A stretch of 64,000 nt of DNA from Deinococcus metalli. Lineage in GTDB: Bacteria > Deinococcota > Deinococci > Deinococcales > Deinococcaceae. The position numbers and the translations under genes are program-made. Positions 36,421 through 45,873 of the stretch are shown in pieces (the first letter of the stretch is position 1; every line of letters starts with the position of its first letter). Where the stretch lies: positions 1 through 64,000 of the forward strand of contig NZ_JACHFK010000018.1 in the NCBI RefSeq assembly GCF_014201805.1, in the 5' to 3' direction. The notes under the pieces were generated by a model. It had not been told where the DNA came from. It was given only the letters and a program-made list of their open reading frames with translations, and did no database searches.

Positions 36421-38445
36421 TCACAGTAGGGCGATCCAAAGGACATCCAAGCCCTGGTGCAGGGTCCCTGTGTCTACGTAAGCCTGGTAGGCCGCCGGGA
36501 AGGTCGTGTGCAGCCAGCCGTACCCCTTCTGCGCGAGCGCTCCCTGGAGGAACGAGACGCCGAGCTCGCCGAACAGGCGGTGGAGGGCGGCGGCGTACCG
36601 GACGGGAGTGCGGGGCTCATCCCCAGGTACGGTGAAGGCAGGTGGCTCCAGCAGGGTCTTCGCCTCGAAGACCATCAGGGCGGCCACGAGCACCTGCACC
36701 TGCTCGGACGTCAGGGAACCCGTGCCCTGGTGAACGGCCCGGCTGGCCAGCCTGCGGTAGGTCTGCGGGATCAGGTGGCTCAGTCCGCGCCCCCACGCTG
36801 CTTGCAGGGCCGTCCTCTGGGCCTGTAGGAGAACCACACTGGGGGCAGGCACGGGGACTGCTGTACGTGCGGCCCGATCCGTGGTGGAAATGCTGGCCGC
36901 GCCGATCTTGGCCGGTGAGGGTGTGACCGCGGGCGTGGCGTTGCCTGGACGCTTCGCCCGCCCTGACAGACGTGCGGTCACCGGCGGACGTGCGAGCTCG
37001 CGCAGCCGGATCACCCGCTCGGCCTCCGCTTCTGCTCGGGTGGGCTGCAAGGCGCGTGCCACGATCTCCCGGTCATTCACCCGCTGGCCGGCCTCATATC
37101 GGTGCCACTCCCTGCTGAGGTGGCCGACCACTTCGGCCTGGCGTGACGGGTTGAGCAGCATCCGGGCCCGGCTGAACTTCATCTCCTGGCCCAGCAGGAG
37201 GGCCACCAGCGTGAGGAAGCGCTCTGGCGTGCGCAGCCCGGGATCCAGTGGCGGATTGGCGCGGCAGTCCAGCGTCCGGCAGACCGCCGCGTAATCATCG
37301 GCGCGCAGCCGTCCATCCCCGAAGGCGTGCTGGAGACGCTGCCACACCTCGTCCGGGAGGACAGCCTGCAGGCCGCGGTTCCACGCCCGCGCTTCTCGCA
37401 GCTGGGGATCATCCCGGACGTTCAGCACTTCCAGGCCGGTCTCGACATCGATGCGCCGCGCCGGAGCCAGCGGTGGGAGCCGTCCGAGGAGCCTCGGTGG
37501 AGCGCCGAGCGTTCGAAGCTGCGCACGCATGGCGCCGTCCCTGACCAGCCCCTGAAGGAGCGTGAGGTCGTCCAGCCGGAAGGGGCGACGGCCCTGGATG
37601 GTCTCCTTCAGGAACGCCCGCGTGTCGTCCTCCAGGGTCAGGGTGGGTTCGATGTCCTGCCAGTGCCCCACGAGGACGTTGAGGCGGTGCGTCCGGAGGT
37701 AGGCCTCCCAGTCGTCGGTCGTCATGCGGTTCCCAGCCCCGGCCTGGCGTCGCCCCTGGGTGGCCTTCGGGCGGGCGAGCGCCGGCGTGCTCGGTTGAAA
37801 GGCCGAAGGAGCAGGAACGGCCGGGAGCCGCGAGGCGTCAGGTGATGTAGAGGCCGTCCTGGCCTGACGTTCGGCGGTCAGGGTCTGCAAGCGCTTGTGA
37901 AGGGACAGCGTCAGCGGCTTCTGCCTGGCCTGGAGCGTGGCCAGGGCCTCACGGACGTCCTTTGGAAGGTCGGTGGTGCCGGCCATGGCGGTGAGCACCC
38001 AGTCGAGGCCCTGGCGGCGCAGGTACTCCCGCCAGTTGCCGGCGGCCGTCAGCAGGGCCTGCTGGGACAGCGTCTGGGTCCGGGCGTGGTGGGCCCGCAC
38101 CTGGGCGGCCAGGTCGGTGCCGATCCGTCGCGCCGCGTCCTCGCCGAGCACCCTCACGAACACGCAGGAGCTGCCCACCGGCCCGACGACCTCTCCACTC
38201 AAGGTCGTCACGCGGAATTCGTACCGCAGGTGATGCCCGGAGCCGGGTGGACACAGGATGCAGGTCAGATAGGGCTGCCGGGTGCCGTGGTCGATGACGT
38301 GCAGCCCAGTCCACAGGTCGAAGGCCTGCGGCTCGTCGTGACCCAGCACGGTCACGGTCGGGTGCCGTTGTCCCTGCGCGGTGAGGTGATCCTGCACCTG
38401 CCCGAGGATCATGCGGGCGGCGGGGACGTGCGCGAGGAGGTACAT
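36421..38445 (-). CDS. Unrecognised 674-residue protein with two repeated modules
   Basis: Not recognised. The N-terminal 130 residues are compact and contain CILCPPGSGHH. Two modules look alike: NWREYLRRQGLDWVLTAMAG... (near 137) and DWEAYLRTHRLNVLVGHWQD... (near 250), each followed by about 40 helical residues, with Pro/Ser-rich linkers around 200-240 and 480-540. No catalytic motif, signal or membrane segment is seen. It ends 10 bp from the convergent secreted-protein gene. Confidence 0.6.
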   Translation of the reverse strand: MYLLAHVPAARMILGQVQDHLTAQGQRHPTVTVLGHDEPQAFDLWTGLHVIDHGTRQPYLTCILCPPGSGHHLRYEFRVTTLSGEVVGPVGSSCVFVRVLGEDAARRIGTDLAAQVRAHHARTQTLSQQALLTAAGNWREYLRRQGLDWVLTAMAGTTDLPKDVREALATLQARQKPLTLSLHKRLQTLTAERQARTASTSPDASRLPAVPAPSAFQPSTPALARPKATQGRRQAGAGNRMTTDDWEAYLRTHRLNVLVGHWQDIEPTLTLEDDTRAFLKETIQGRRPFRLDDLTLLQGLVRDGAMRAQLRTLGAPPRLLGRLPPLAPARRIDVETGLEVLNVRDDPQLREARAWNRGLQAVLPDEVWQRLQHAFGDGRLRADDYAAVCRTLDCRANPPLDPGLRTPERFLTLVALLLGQEMKFSRARMLLNPSRQAEVVGHLSREWHRYEAGQRVNDREIVARALQPTRAEAEAERVIRLRELARPPVTARLSGRAKRPGNATPAVTPSPAKIGAASISTTDRAARTAVPVPAPSVVLLQAQRTALQAAWGRGLSHLIPQTYRRLASRAVHQGTGSLTSEQVQVLVAALMVFEAKTLLEPPAFTVPGDEPRTPVRYAAALHRLFGELGVSFLQGALAQKGYGWLHTTFPAAYQAYVDTGTLHQGLDVLWIALL

Positions 38446-38617
38446 GTGGCTGCATCCAGTGTAGGTGTGCAGCGATGCGGGGGCCGCAGGATATGCCCAT
38501 GGGGTGACTGTTAACGACCGCCGTCTTCGTCATAGGCGCGGGTGGCGTGCATCAAGGAATCAGCCCTGAACCCGCTGGCTTTCCGGGCTGTCCGCTGGCG
38601 ACGTGAGATGATTCACT

Positions 38618-41600
38618 GTGACACCCTGGAGTGACTTCTCGACGACTTTGACCCCGTTTTCACCCCTGGCATTGCTGCGGGCAGCCGCTGCACTGACGCT
38701 CTGCCCTCAAAATGCCGACCGATTGCTGCGCCTCGGCGCGTTCGCGCAGGCGGTGCTGACCGTGGCTCCAACGCAGACTGGGCGCAGTCCGGACGTGCAA
38801 GAACTACGGATGCTCGTCAACAGGGCAGGGAGTGCCTCTGGCTTTTCCGTCATGGAAGATCCTTCTGACAACACCTTCACCGAGCATCTGGTTCTGCCCT
38901 ACGGGGATTTTGTGGTGTTTCCGGGGATTGAAGAGGAGGCGGTACATCACGCTGAGCAACTGCTTGAGGCCGCACGAACCCTGCGTCAGCACGAGATATC
39001 CGACCTTGATCATGCCGTTCGCACGTGTGTGGCGCTGTTGACCATCAGTGATGATGTCCATCGCAGGAGTGCCCGGTTCACGAATTCCGGTGAGGTAGAA
39101 CAGAGCCCCTACCTTCCTGGGGAGAGCGACCTGGCCGGCTTGATGGACGCCGCGACGTACTCGGCATCTCAATTGACGGAGCTCCTCGCGGCTCGCGGAC
39201 TGGTGCTCGGCGATCTCGCGCGGTGCATCACCCACCTTGGGGCGGCAGCGCATCACTCGCCCATGCTGGACGGCGGGATGCTGTCCCTCCAGCCCATCGT
39301 CTCCGTGGGCGAACAGTACGTGGTCTTTCCAGTCGGATACGTGTTACGGGCCGTGCGTCATCTGCTTCTGTCGCCCAGTACCTTTACAGCGGTACTGGAG
39401 GCCCGGTACTACGCGATCGCCTGGGCGGGTGTCCAGACGTCACTCCGTCGCATGGGGATCGTCGAGCGCCTGCCCGGCTTCACCGGGAAGCTGACCCTCC
39501 CCATCCACAGCGCGGCGTTCCAGATCGACCGAGACACGGTGCTGCACGTCGTGCTGGTCGGCGATCCCTTCAGGAACTACCGGCCGCACGACCTGTTTCA
39601 GCCCTCAGATCTGAGCGCGCTCCAGACGCCGCTGGATGACAGTTACGCAGCCCTAGCCACCTCTCTGACGGTTTCCAGTCCTGCAGGGCCCCATGTCTTT
39701 TCCCTGGTGGTGTTTGAGGGGCTCGGCAACCTGGTGCAGCTGCCGAGTCTGACGGCGCGCACGGCGTACGCCCTCAGCGTGGCGGTGTCAGACCTCGACC
39801 TGATGTCGTATGACTTCGCGGGAAACCCACTGGGCCTGCTTTACTTCGCGCAGGCCGTTGACGGTCTGTTCCGGCGTCATCACCTTGGCCCAGTCGGGAT
39901 GCTCGATCTGTTCGACGCCTACTGTCGTCACCACGACAGCTTTTACCTCTCGGATCAGGCCCCGCCGGCTACGCTCTTTGTGATGCCCGGTGGGGCAGGC
40001 ACGGTGCGACGCGAGCGGCGAATAGAGCTGGCGACGCATGGTGTGCGTTATGGGCCGGAGACCATCAAGGTCACAAACTTCTACCTCGACCCCACCATCA
40101 GGATCTTCCAGTCGACCGACCTACTGCGTGAGGGCCTCCTGAACTTCGTGGTCGAGGGAGCCTTCCGATGCTGGGTGGTGGCCGAGCGGGGAGGCGCGCC
40201 GGGAATCAATCTTCCCATGCTGGCCGAAACGCTGGCGTATTGGCTGTGGCAGCTCCTGGCCCACCCGGTGATCAAGCCCCCTCAGGCGGACGTCCCGCTA
40301 CGCGTCGTCATCGTGGCGGTGCCGCCGCTGCCGGTTGATCCGGCGGCGGCCCTGCCGGGGCTGCGCCTCCTGGTCGCCGCCGCCAGATTCACCGTGGTCA
40401 TTCAGGTCGATGAAACGTTCACGGCGGCCTTCACGACGCCGGACAACACGCCTGAACGCACGTGGATGCACGCCGTCTTGGACGCCCTGATCGAAGTCAT
40501 GGTGTTCCACGGCACACCCGTGCCCTGGCCCAGCAGCGAGGCGGTGGTTGCCGAGGTCATGGGTGATCCGGCCAAGAAAAAGATCAGCGTGGTCGATCGG
40601 CCCACCCTCCTGCTGGATGGCCGCGGGCTGGGGCGGAGCCGGGTGGTACAGGAACATCAGGTCAGTCGATCCCTGGATGACCTGGCCAATGACCTGGGGC
40701 CGGAATTCCCCGTGGGGACTGTCCTGGAAGGCAAGGCGGCATCCACGCTTCTCAATGCTGCTGTGGCGAAGCTGTTTGGCCAGTTCACGCGCCTTGCCGA
40801 TGAGCTCGGTGCCGAGGCGGCGTTGCCATACTTCGTGCAGCAGCATGAAGCCACGGTGACGCGGACAGCAGTTCGACAGCTCAATTTTGAGTTCACCCGC
40901 CGCTGTTTCGCGGCTCACCCGGTGATCGTGCGCAGGCTCCAGGAAGAGTACGGACAGAACAACAACACTGCGATCGCGTCGCGGTTTGTTCTCGAGTACC
41001 TGGCGACGCGACAGCCCACCGGATCGTTCCCGCCGACTCTGGAGCGGTATGACCGCCTGGTGGCGCTGGCCTCCCTGATCCATGCGTTCGGTACCAACAG
41101 CGACCTCGCCTTCCATGAACTGTCCCAGGTCACAGCTGAAATCCTGCCGTCTGGCCGGGTCGCCACGGCGCGTGGAGCGTACGAGCCGGCGCGCGCGGCT
41201 TTCGAGGTGACGATGTTCAGCGACGTCACCCGGGAGTCGCTGCGGATCGCCCAGGCTTATCTGGGTAACGATGGTGCTAGGGACGACCAGCTGCCGGCGC
41301 GCCAAGAACTGGATACCGCAATGCTGGCTGAAGTCGGCTGGACGCTGAGCGACCTGCTGCTCTTCCTTGACGGTGTCAGCGCGCTGCCCGGTGGGGCGGG
41401 AGGAGTAGAGCAGCGCGCCGAACCCGAGTTCGTTGCGGCCATCGCGCAGGAGCTCGGGTGGGATGAGGAGGCTGTCCGCCGGTGTCTGGCCGAGTTCAGC
41501 CTCACCGGGCGCGCCGCATTCCTGCGGCCTTCTCAACCCTGGCGGCGGGAGGACGTCGAGCCGTGGCGGTTCAACCGTGGGCTGTCGTATCTGCGTCGTC

Positions 41601-42256
41601 CGATCATCCTGTGGCAGGACGGCCCTGCCCTCCGGGTCATCTGGGGCCCCAGGGCCGTGACCTCGGCGGCGCACTACCTGCTCGACCTGCTGCAGACCGG
41701 GCGCTACCGGGCGCGGAGCACCGCACTGCGCCGGGTTCTGGGTGACGTGAACACACGCCGTGGCCGGGCGTTCAACCGGCAGGTTGCTGCCTTTGTCCTC
41801 AGCCTGGGCCTCCGCCCCGTCCAGGAGCAGGCAAAGGTGTTTGGCGCCGTACGGATGCGTGACGGGCAGGGTCAGGATCTGGGAGACATCGACGTGTTCG
41901 CGGTCGATGAGCCGGGGCGCCGTATTTACTGCGTCGAATGCAAGAATTTTGCGGTGGCGCGCACGGCGGCTGAGGTTCACGGCCTCGTTGAGGAGCTGGA
42001 ACACGGGCGGCCAGGAGAACGCTCTATCGTCGAGCGACATGTCCGGCGGGTCGACCACGTGCGCGATCAGTTGTCCGCCGTTCTGGAGCATTTCAGCTTC
42101 AGTCCTGGGGGGTGGGTGGTGGAGGGACTGATCGTCTTCAAGCACGACTCGGTGGCCTACCCGCTCTCGGCCTCGCCTCTCCCGGTGCTGTCGTTTGAAC
42201 AGTTCGCTCAGCGCATGACCGCAAGTTGTGCACCAACACGTCGTCAGGCGTACTGA
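38618..42256 (+). CDS. Large 1212-residue protein with C-terminal PD-(D/E)xK nuclease motif
   Basis: A GTG start with GAGATG about 7 nt upstream opens 1212 codons. The N-terminal 1000 residues are not recognised; no helicase or Walker motif was found by eye. The C-terminal domain has GRAFNRQVAAFV, then GDIDVFAVD (D1092 or D1090) and IYCVECKNF (E1107, K1109), an excellent D-ExK nuclease signature followed by helices. It stands alone between converging flanks, without a methyltransferase. The arrangement suggests a single-gene defence or DNA-processing factor; function unproven. Confidence 0.65.
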   Translation: MTPWSDFSTTLTPFSPLALLRAAAALTLCPQNADRLLRLGAFAQAVLTVAPTQTGRSPDVQELRMLVNRAGSASGFSVMEDPSDNTFTEHLVLPYGDFVVFPGIEEEAVHHAEQLLEAARTLRQHEISDLDHAVRTCVALLTISDDVHRRSARFTNSGEVEQSPYLPGESDLAGLMDAATYSASQLTELLAARGLVLGDLARCITHLGAAAHHSPMLDGGMLSLQPIVSVGEQYVVFPVGYVLRAVRHLLLSPSTFTAVLEARYYAIAWAGVQTSLRRMGIVERLPGFTGKLTLPIHSAAFQIDRDTVLHVVLVGDPFRNYRPHDLFQPSDLSALQTPLDDSYAALATSLTVSSPAGPHVFSLVVFEGLGNLVQLPSLTARTAYALSVAVSDLDLMSYDFAGNPLGLLYFAQAVDGLFRRHHLGPVGMLDLFDAYCRHHDSFYLSDQAPPATLFVMPGGAGTVRRERRIELATHGVRYGPETIKVTNFYLDPTIRIFQSTDLLREGLLNFVVEGAFRCWVVAERGGAPGINLPMLAETLAYWLWQLLAHPVIKPPQADVPLRVVIVAVPPLPVDPAAALPGLRLLVAAARFTVVIQVDETFTAAFTTPDNTPERTWMHAVLDALIEVMVFHGTPVPWPSSEAVVAEVMGDPAKKKISVVDRPTLLLDGRGLGRSRVVQEHQVSRSLDDLANDLGPEFPVGTVLEGKAASTLLNAAVAKLFGQFTRLADELGAEAALPYFVQQHEATVTRTAVRQLNFEFTRRCFAAHPVIVRRLQEEYGQNNNTAIASRFVLEYLATRQPTGSFPPTLERYDRLVALASLIHAFGTNSDLAFHELSQVTAEILPSGRVATARGAYEPARAAFEVTMFSDVTRESLRIAQAYLGNDGARDDQLPARQELDTAMLAEVGWTLSDLLLFLDGVSALPGGAGGVEQRAEPEFVAAIAQELGWDEEAVRRCLAEFSLTGRAAFLRPSQPWRREDVEPWRFNRGLSYLRRPIILWQDGPALRVIWGPRAVTSAAHYLLDLLQTGRYRARSTALRRVLGDVNTRRGRAFNRQVAAFVLSLGLRPVQEQAKVFGAVRMRDGQGQDLGDIDVFAVDEPGRRIYCVECKNFAVARTAAEVHGLVEELEHGRPGERSIVERHVRRVDHVRDQLSAVLEHFSFSPGGWVVEGLIVFKHDSVAYPLSASPLPVLSFEQFAQRMTASCAPTRRQAY

Positions 42257-42698
42257 AGGAACCGGACATGTGTATGTGCCTGGACACTCCTTGGGCCAAG
42301 TGTTCCCTTGACGTGACCTCCACCTCGAGAGAAATCACCGTCCGTGAACCGGGCGCCGCTCACGGCGCAGGGCATACGAAGGCGAGCGGTGGGGCCACGC
42401 CTCGCCCTGTGTGAATGCCATCGACGACAATCGAGCGGCACCAGACCGACGCCTGGGTGACCAACTGTTCGGCGGCGCCGATTCGGCGGGCGCGTGGGCG
42501 CTCCAGCAGCACCTCAGGGCCCAGCATGGCGACCTGGAAGTGCAGGGCAGCACGGACGAGCGGCTGGGTGAGGCGCTGACGGAGACCACTGCCAGGCGGG
42601 GTCATACTGGAGTGGCTCCACGTCGCACTGCCGGAGGGCGCGGAACCTGCAGACTGAGCTCGGGACCTGTGGGGTGATCACATCAGGCTGACATCACG
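42257..42698. other. Gap without a convincing gene
   Basis: About 440 bases. Short frames exist on both strands (for example 42360-42605 minus) but none shows a ribosome site, recognisable domain or plausible composition. No repeat was seen. Confidence 0.4.
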
Positions 42699-42735
42699 AC
42701 CGAGCGCGCCCATGGTCTGGCGCGCTCGGTTTCTA
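42699..42735 (+). terminator. Strong hairpin, probable terminator
   Basis: ACCGAGCGCGCC (42699-42710) pairs perfectly with GGCGCGCTCGGT (42719-42730) across an 8-nt loop and is followed by TTTCT. It lies just beyond the end of the minus-strand gene at 42743, so it may act in both directions. Confidence 0.6.
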
Positions 42736-42742
42736 TGCTGCC

Positions 42743-43249
42743 TTACCGTCGGTGCGCGGCTGCCCCCTCGGGCAGTGCGTCCGGCACCGGCGCGCTCGCC
42801 GCCACCAGCCACGCGCCGCCACGCACCGGGGGGCTCTGGAAAGCGGGCAGGACGCCACGCGTGGCCCAACCCAGGGCGGTGCGCACCGGAATGCCGCGTC
42901 GGGCCGCCCATTCGCGCACCGTGATGGTGGGGCGGTAAGTGGCATGGACATGGATGCTGAGCAGCATGCCGAGGTTCTCGGCATCGGCCTCGTCCAGCTG
43001 CGCCCATTCCTCGCTGCTGAGCAGCGGCGCGCGCCCGACCGTCACGAGACGCGCGTCGAACCGCCGCACGGCCGCCAACTGCTCGGTGGGCCCAGGAGTG
43101 GGCTGCAGCAGGGACTCGTACAGCCCCAGTGTGGCGTCCTTGGCTCCAAAGATGGACTCGTAGAGGCGCGGCTGCTCGGCGAAATGCTCGATGAGGCGAT
43201 CTCCGAGCTTTTTGATGATGGTGACGCGGATGGTCTTGAGGTCGTTCAC
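42743..43249 (-). CDS. Unrecognised 168-residue protein with HTH-like C-terminal segment
   Basis: Not firmly recognised. Residues 1-100 are helical (IIKKLGDRLIEHFAEQPRLYESIFGAKDATLGLYESLL). The segment TVREWAARRGIPVRTALGWATRGVLPAFQ looks like a winged-helix of the excisionase/MerR type. The C-terminal end AWLVAAS fits the wing. It could be a small regulator. A 12-bp palindrome, GCACATATGTGC, lies 13 bp upstream of the ATG and may be its operator. Confidence 0.55.
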   Translation of the reverse strand: MNDLKTIRVTIIKKLGDRLIEHFAEQPRLYESIFGAKDATLGLYESLLQPTPGPTEQLAAVRRFDARLVTVGRAPLLSSEEWAQLDEADAENLGMLLSIHVHATYRPTITVREWAARRGIPVRTALGWATRGVLPAFQSPPVRGGAWLVAASAPVPDALPEGAAAHRR

Positions 43250-43261
43250 TCTTCTAACTTA

Positions 43262-43273
43262 GCACATATGTGC
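43262..43273. promoter_or_regulatory. Perfect 12-bp palindrome GCACATATGTGC
   Basis: A perfect 12-bp dyad 13 bp upstream of the minus-strand gene start, in a short AT-rich stretch. It is a plausible operator of that HTH-like protein or of a promoter for the rightward copper genes. Confidence 0.5.
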
Positions 43274-43497
43274 AAGGTTGGCAACGAGAACGCCACCGTG
43301 CTCACGACGCCGACGGTGACGTTCGCGCTGTCCGCCAGCGTCACATCCAGGGCACGTTCAGCGCGTTGGTCACCCGCTTCGTGCCCGACCGGTTCTATGC
43401 GTTCCTGGCTCGAACAGCGTGCGCCGGCGCACGTCCAGATCACGCTTTACACGAACTTAACAGGGCGCGCCCAGCATGGCACCTAGAGGTGCTTCCC

Positions 43498-44103
43498 ATG
43501 AACAGCCCACTCGTTACCCTGCTGACCACCCTGACCCTGACGTCCTTCGCGACCGCGCAGATGAACCACGCCAACATGACCTCCACGACCGGCGTCACCA
43601 TGATGGGCGGTCAGGGCATGGCCGGCAGCATGGGCACGATGATGCGATCCATGGGGGGCCTCGACCACCTGACCGGTCGCTCCTTCGACCGCGCCTTCCT
43701 GAGCATGATGATCCCCCATCACCAGGCCGCCGTGCAGATGAGCCAGGCCATCCTCAAGAGCACCACCGACCCGCAGATCAAGACCTGGGCCACCGCCATC
43801 GTGTCCGACCAGAACCGCGAGATCGCCCAAATGACGGCCCTGCTCCGGGCCTACGGCGGCCCGAACACCCAGATGGCCCGGCAGATGATGGGCATGATGG
43901 GCGGGATGAAGAGCGGCGCCGCGTCCACCGATAAAGACCAGGCCTTCGTGCAGGCGATGATCCCGCACCACGGCAGCGCCATCATGATGGCCGACATGGC
44001 CCTGATGCGCTCCCAGGACGCCGCCATCCTGAAGCTCGCCCAGGGGATCGTCACGGCGCAGGCGCAGGAAATGGTTGACTTCCAGCAGTACCTGAGGCAG
44101 TAA
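43498..44103 (+). CDS. Exported DUF305 protein, two IPHH repeats
   Basis: A 201-residue protein with a signal peptide (about 1-20) and a Met/His-rich linker. Two DUF305 repeats are marked by MMIPHHQAAVQM and AMIPHHGSAIMM. DUF305 proteins are ferritin-like exported proteins often encoded beside copper-resistance genes, and the Met/His content fits metal binding. GAGGT precedes the ATG. It is followed 10 bp later by a response regulator and kinase, suggesting an output gene read together with its sensor system. Confidence 0.83.
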   Translation: MNSPLVTLLTTLTLTSFATAQMNHANMTSTTGVTMMGGQGMAGSMGTMMRSMGGLDHLTGRSFDRAFLSMMIPHHQAAVQMSQAILKSTTDPQIKTWATAIVSDQNREIAQMTALLRAYGGPNTQMARQMMGMMGGMKSGAASTDKDQAFVQAMIPHHGSAIMMADMALMRSQDAAILKLAQGIVTAQAQEMVDFQQYLRQ

Positions 44104-44113
44104 GCGACCAGCT

Positions 44114-44779
44114 GTGCCCACCATCCTGGTCGTCGACGATGACCCCGCCATCCTCGAGATCCTGCGGGCCTATCTGCAGGCTGAAGGTCATACGGTGTTC
44201 GAGGCGGCGAACGGGCAGGACGCCAGGGCCCTGCTCCCGAGAGCCGACCTGGCGATCCTCGACTGGATGCTGCCGGGCGTCTCCGGCGCCGAGCTCGCAC
44301 AGGACGCACGACGGGATGGTCTCACCCTGCCACTGCTGATGCTCACCGCGCGCGGTGAGGAGGAGGACAAGTTGCGTGGCCTGGACACCGGCGTGGACGA
44401 CTACGTGGTCAAGCCCTTCAGTCCGCGCGAAGTAGTGGCCCGCGTGCGGGCCCTGCTCCGGCGCGCCGGGGTACAGGCCCAGGTGGATCACGGAGGACTG
44501 CGCATCGACCTGCGCGCCCACACCGTGACCCTCGACGGCGCGCCGCTGGAACTCTCCCGCCTGGAGTTCGACCTGCTCACAGCCCTGGCCCACCACCCGG
44601 GCCTGGCGTGGACGCGGGAACGGCTGCTCGAGCGGGTCTGGGCCTCAGATGGCTCTGGCACCGAGCGGGTGGTGGACGTGCACATCACGGCCCTGCGCCG
44701 CAAGCTCGGGGACACCTCGGACGCGCCCAGGTTCATCGAGACGGTGCGCGGCGTCGGGTATCGGTTCAGGGAAGACTAG
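44114..44779 (+). CDS. OmpR-family response regulator
   Basis: A 221-residue regulator: receiver domain at 1-120 with the acidic pair VDDD, phosphoacceptor Asp in AILDWMLPG (about 53), Thr in MLTAR and Lys in VKPFSP; winged-helix DNA-binding domain at about 125-220 (LTALAHHPGLAWTRERLLERVW, RVVDVHITALRRKLG, VRGVGYRF). GTG start. It pairs with the histidine kinase encoded 3 bp downstream. Copper sensing is suggested by neighbours only. Confidence 0.92.
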   Translation: MPTILVVDDDPAILEILRAYLQAEGHTVFEAANGQDARALLPRADLAILDWMLPGVSGAELAQDARRDGLTLPLLMLTARGEEEDKLRGLDTGVDDYVVKPFSPREVVARVRALLRRAGVQAQVDHGGLRIDLRAHTVTLDGAPLELSRLEFDLLTALAHHPGLAWTRERLLERVWASDGSGTERVVDVHITALRRKLGDTSDAPRFIETVRGVGYRFRED

Positions 44780-44782
44780 GGC

Positions 44783-45871
44783 ATGCGCCTGTTTCCCCGC
44801 CTGCTGCTGTCGCACCTACTGGTAATCGCGCTGGTGGTCGCCGGCATCTTTATCTCAGCAGAGCTGTTCGCACCTCGGTTCTACCGGGCGCATGTCGAGG
44901 AGATGGTGCACGCCATGGGGCCTACCGGCGCAACGCTGCGCGGTGACCTGGAACGCGGCATGCGTCTGACGCTCACGCGGGCGCTGTGGGCCGCCCTGCC
45001 GCTGGCCGCGCTGGTGGCGATGGGCACCGCGTATGTCTCGTCGCGGCGGGTGCTCCGCAGCGTGCAGGTGCTGCGCGAGCGGAGCATGGCCCTTGCCAAG
45101 GGCGAGTACCACCAGCGCCTGGAAGAGACCGGACAGGACGAGTTGGCCGATCTGGCGCACAACTTCAACGTCCTGGCGGCGGCGCTGGAGAGCGTGGAGC
45201 AGGGCCGGGTGGAACTGATCGGCAACGTCGCCCATGAGCTGAGGGCGCCGCTGGCAGCGCTGCGCGGCTACGCCGACGCCCTCACAGATGAGGTTATGAC
45301 GCCGGGGCACGCGTCACAGGCTATCGGCCGCGAGGTGGGGGCCATGGAGCGCCTGGTGCGCGACCTCAGCCTGGTGTCCCGGGTGGAAGCCGGGCAGGTG
45401 GAACTGCACCCAGGGGTGGTGGACGTGAATGCGGTGCTGGACGCCCTGCGGGAGCGTTTTGAACTGGCCTTTGAGGAGAAGGGCGTGCAGTTGGGGTGTT
45501 CAACCGACCAGCGCATGTCCGTGTGGGCAGACCGGGAGCGTGTAATGCAGGTACTCACGAACGTGCTCGGGAACGCCCTCCGCCATACGCCTCCGGGCGG
45601 TGAGGTGCAGCTGGATGTCGATCGGCACCAGGAACTGCTGCGCCTGACGGTGACCGATACCGGCCCGGGCATCGCGCCGGAGCAACTGCCGCGCATCTTC
45701 GACCGCTTCTACCGTGCTGACCCGGCCCGCGCGCGCGTGGACGGTGGTAGCGGGGTGGGGCTGACCATCGCGCGCGGCCTCGCCGAAGCGATGCACGGCA
45801 CGCTCACGGCGCGCTCGGCGCCAGGGCAGGGCACCGCGGTCACTCTGACCCTCCCCGTGGGGCCGGCGTGA
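44783..45871 (+). CDS. Sensor histidine kinase
   Basis: A 362-residue kinase. Two transmembrane segments (about 8-30 and 66-90) flank a very short extracytoplasmic loop of about 35 residues. A HAMP domain follows (RRVLRSVQVLRERSMALAKGEYHQRLEE), then HisKA with the phosphoacceptor in NVAHELRAPLAAL, and HATPase with NVLGNALRHTPPGG, DTGPGIAPEQL, FDRFYRAD and GVGLTIARGLAEA. The small sensor loop suggests sensing of a small ligand or of membrane state. It is 3 bp after its response regulator. Confidence 0.92.
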   Translation: MRLFPRLLLSHLLVIALVVAGIFISAELFAPRFYRAHVEEMVHAMGPTGATLRGDLERGMRLTLTRALWAALPLAALVAMGTAYVSSRRVLRSVQVLRERSMALAKGEYHQRLEETGQDELADLAHNFNVLAAALESVEQGRVELIGNVAHELRAPLAALRGYADALTDEVMTPGHASQAIGREVGAMERLVRDLSLVSRVEAGQVELHPGVVDVNAVLDALRERFELAFEEKGVQLGCSTDQRMSVWADRERVMQVLTNVLGNALRHTPPGGEVQLDVDRHQELLRLTVTDTGPGIAPEQLPRIFDRFYRADPARARVDGGSGVGLTIARGLAEAMHGTLTARSAPGQGTAVTLTLPVGPA

Positions 45872-45873
45872 TC

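Noticed and set aside
42244..42677. Small frames on both strands
   Set aside because: They lack ribosome sites, domains or conserved-looking composition.
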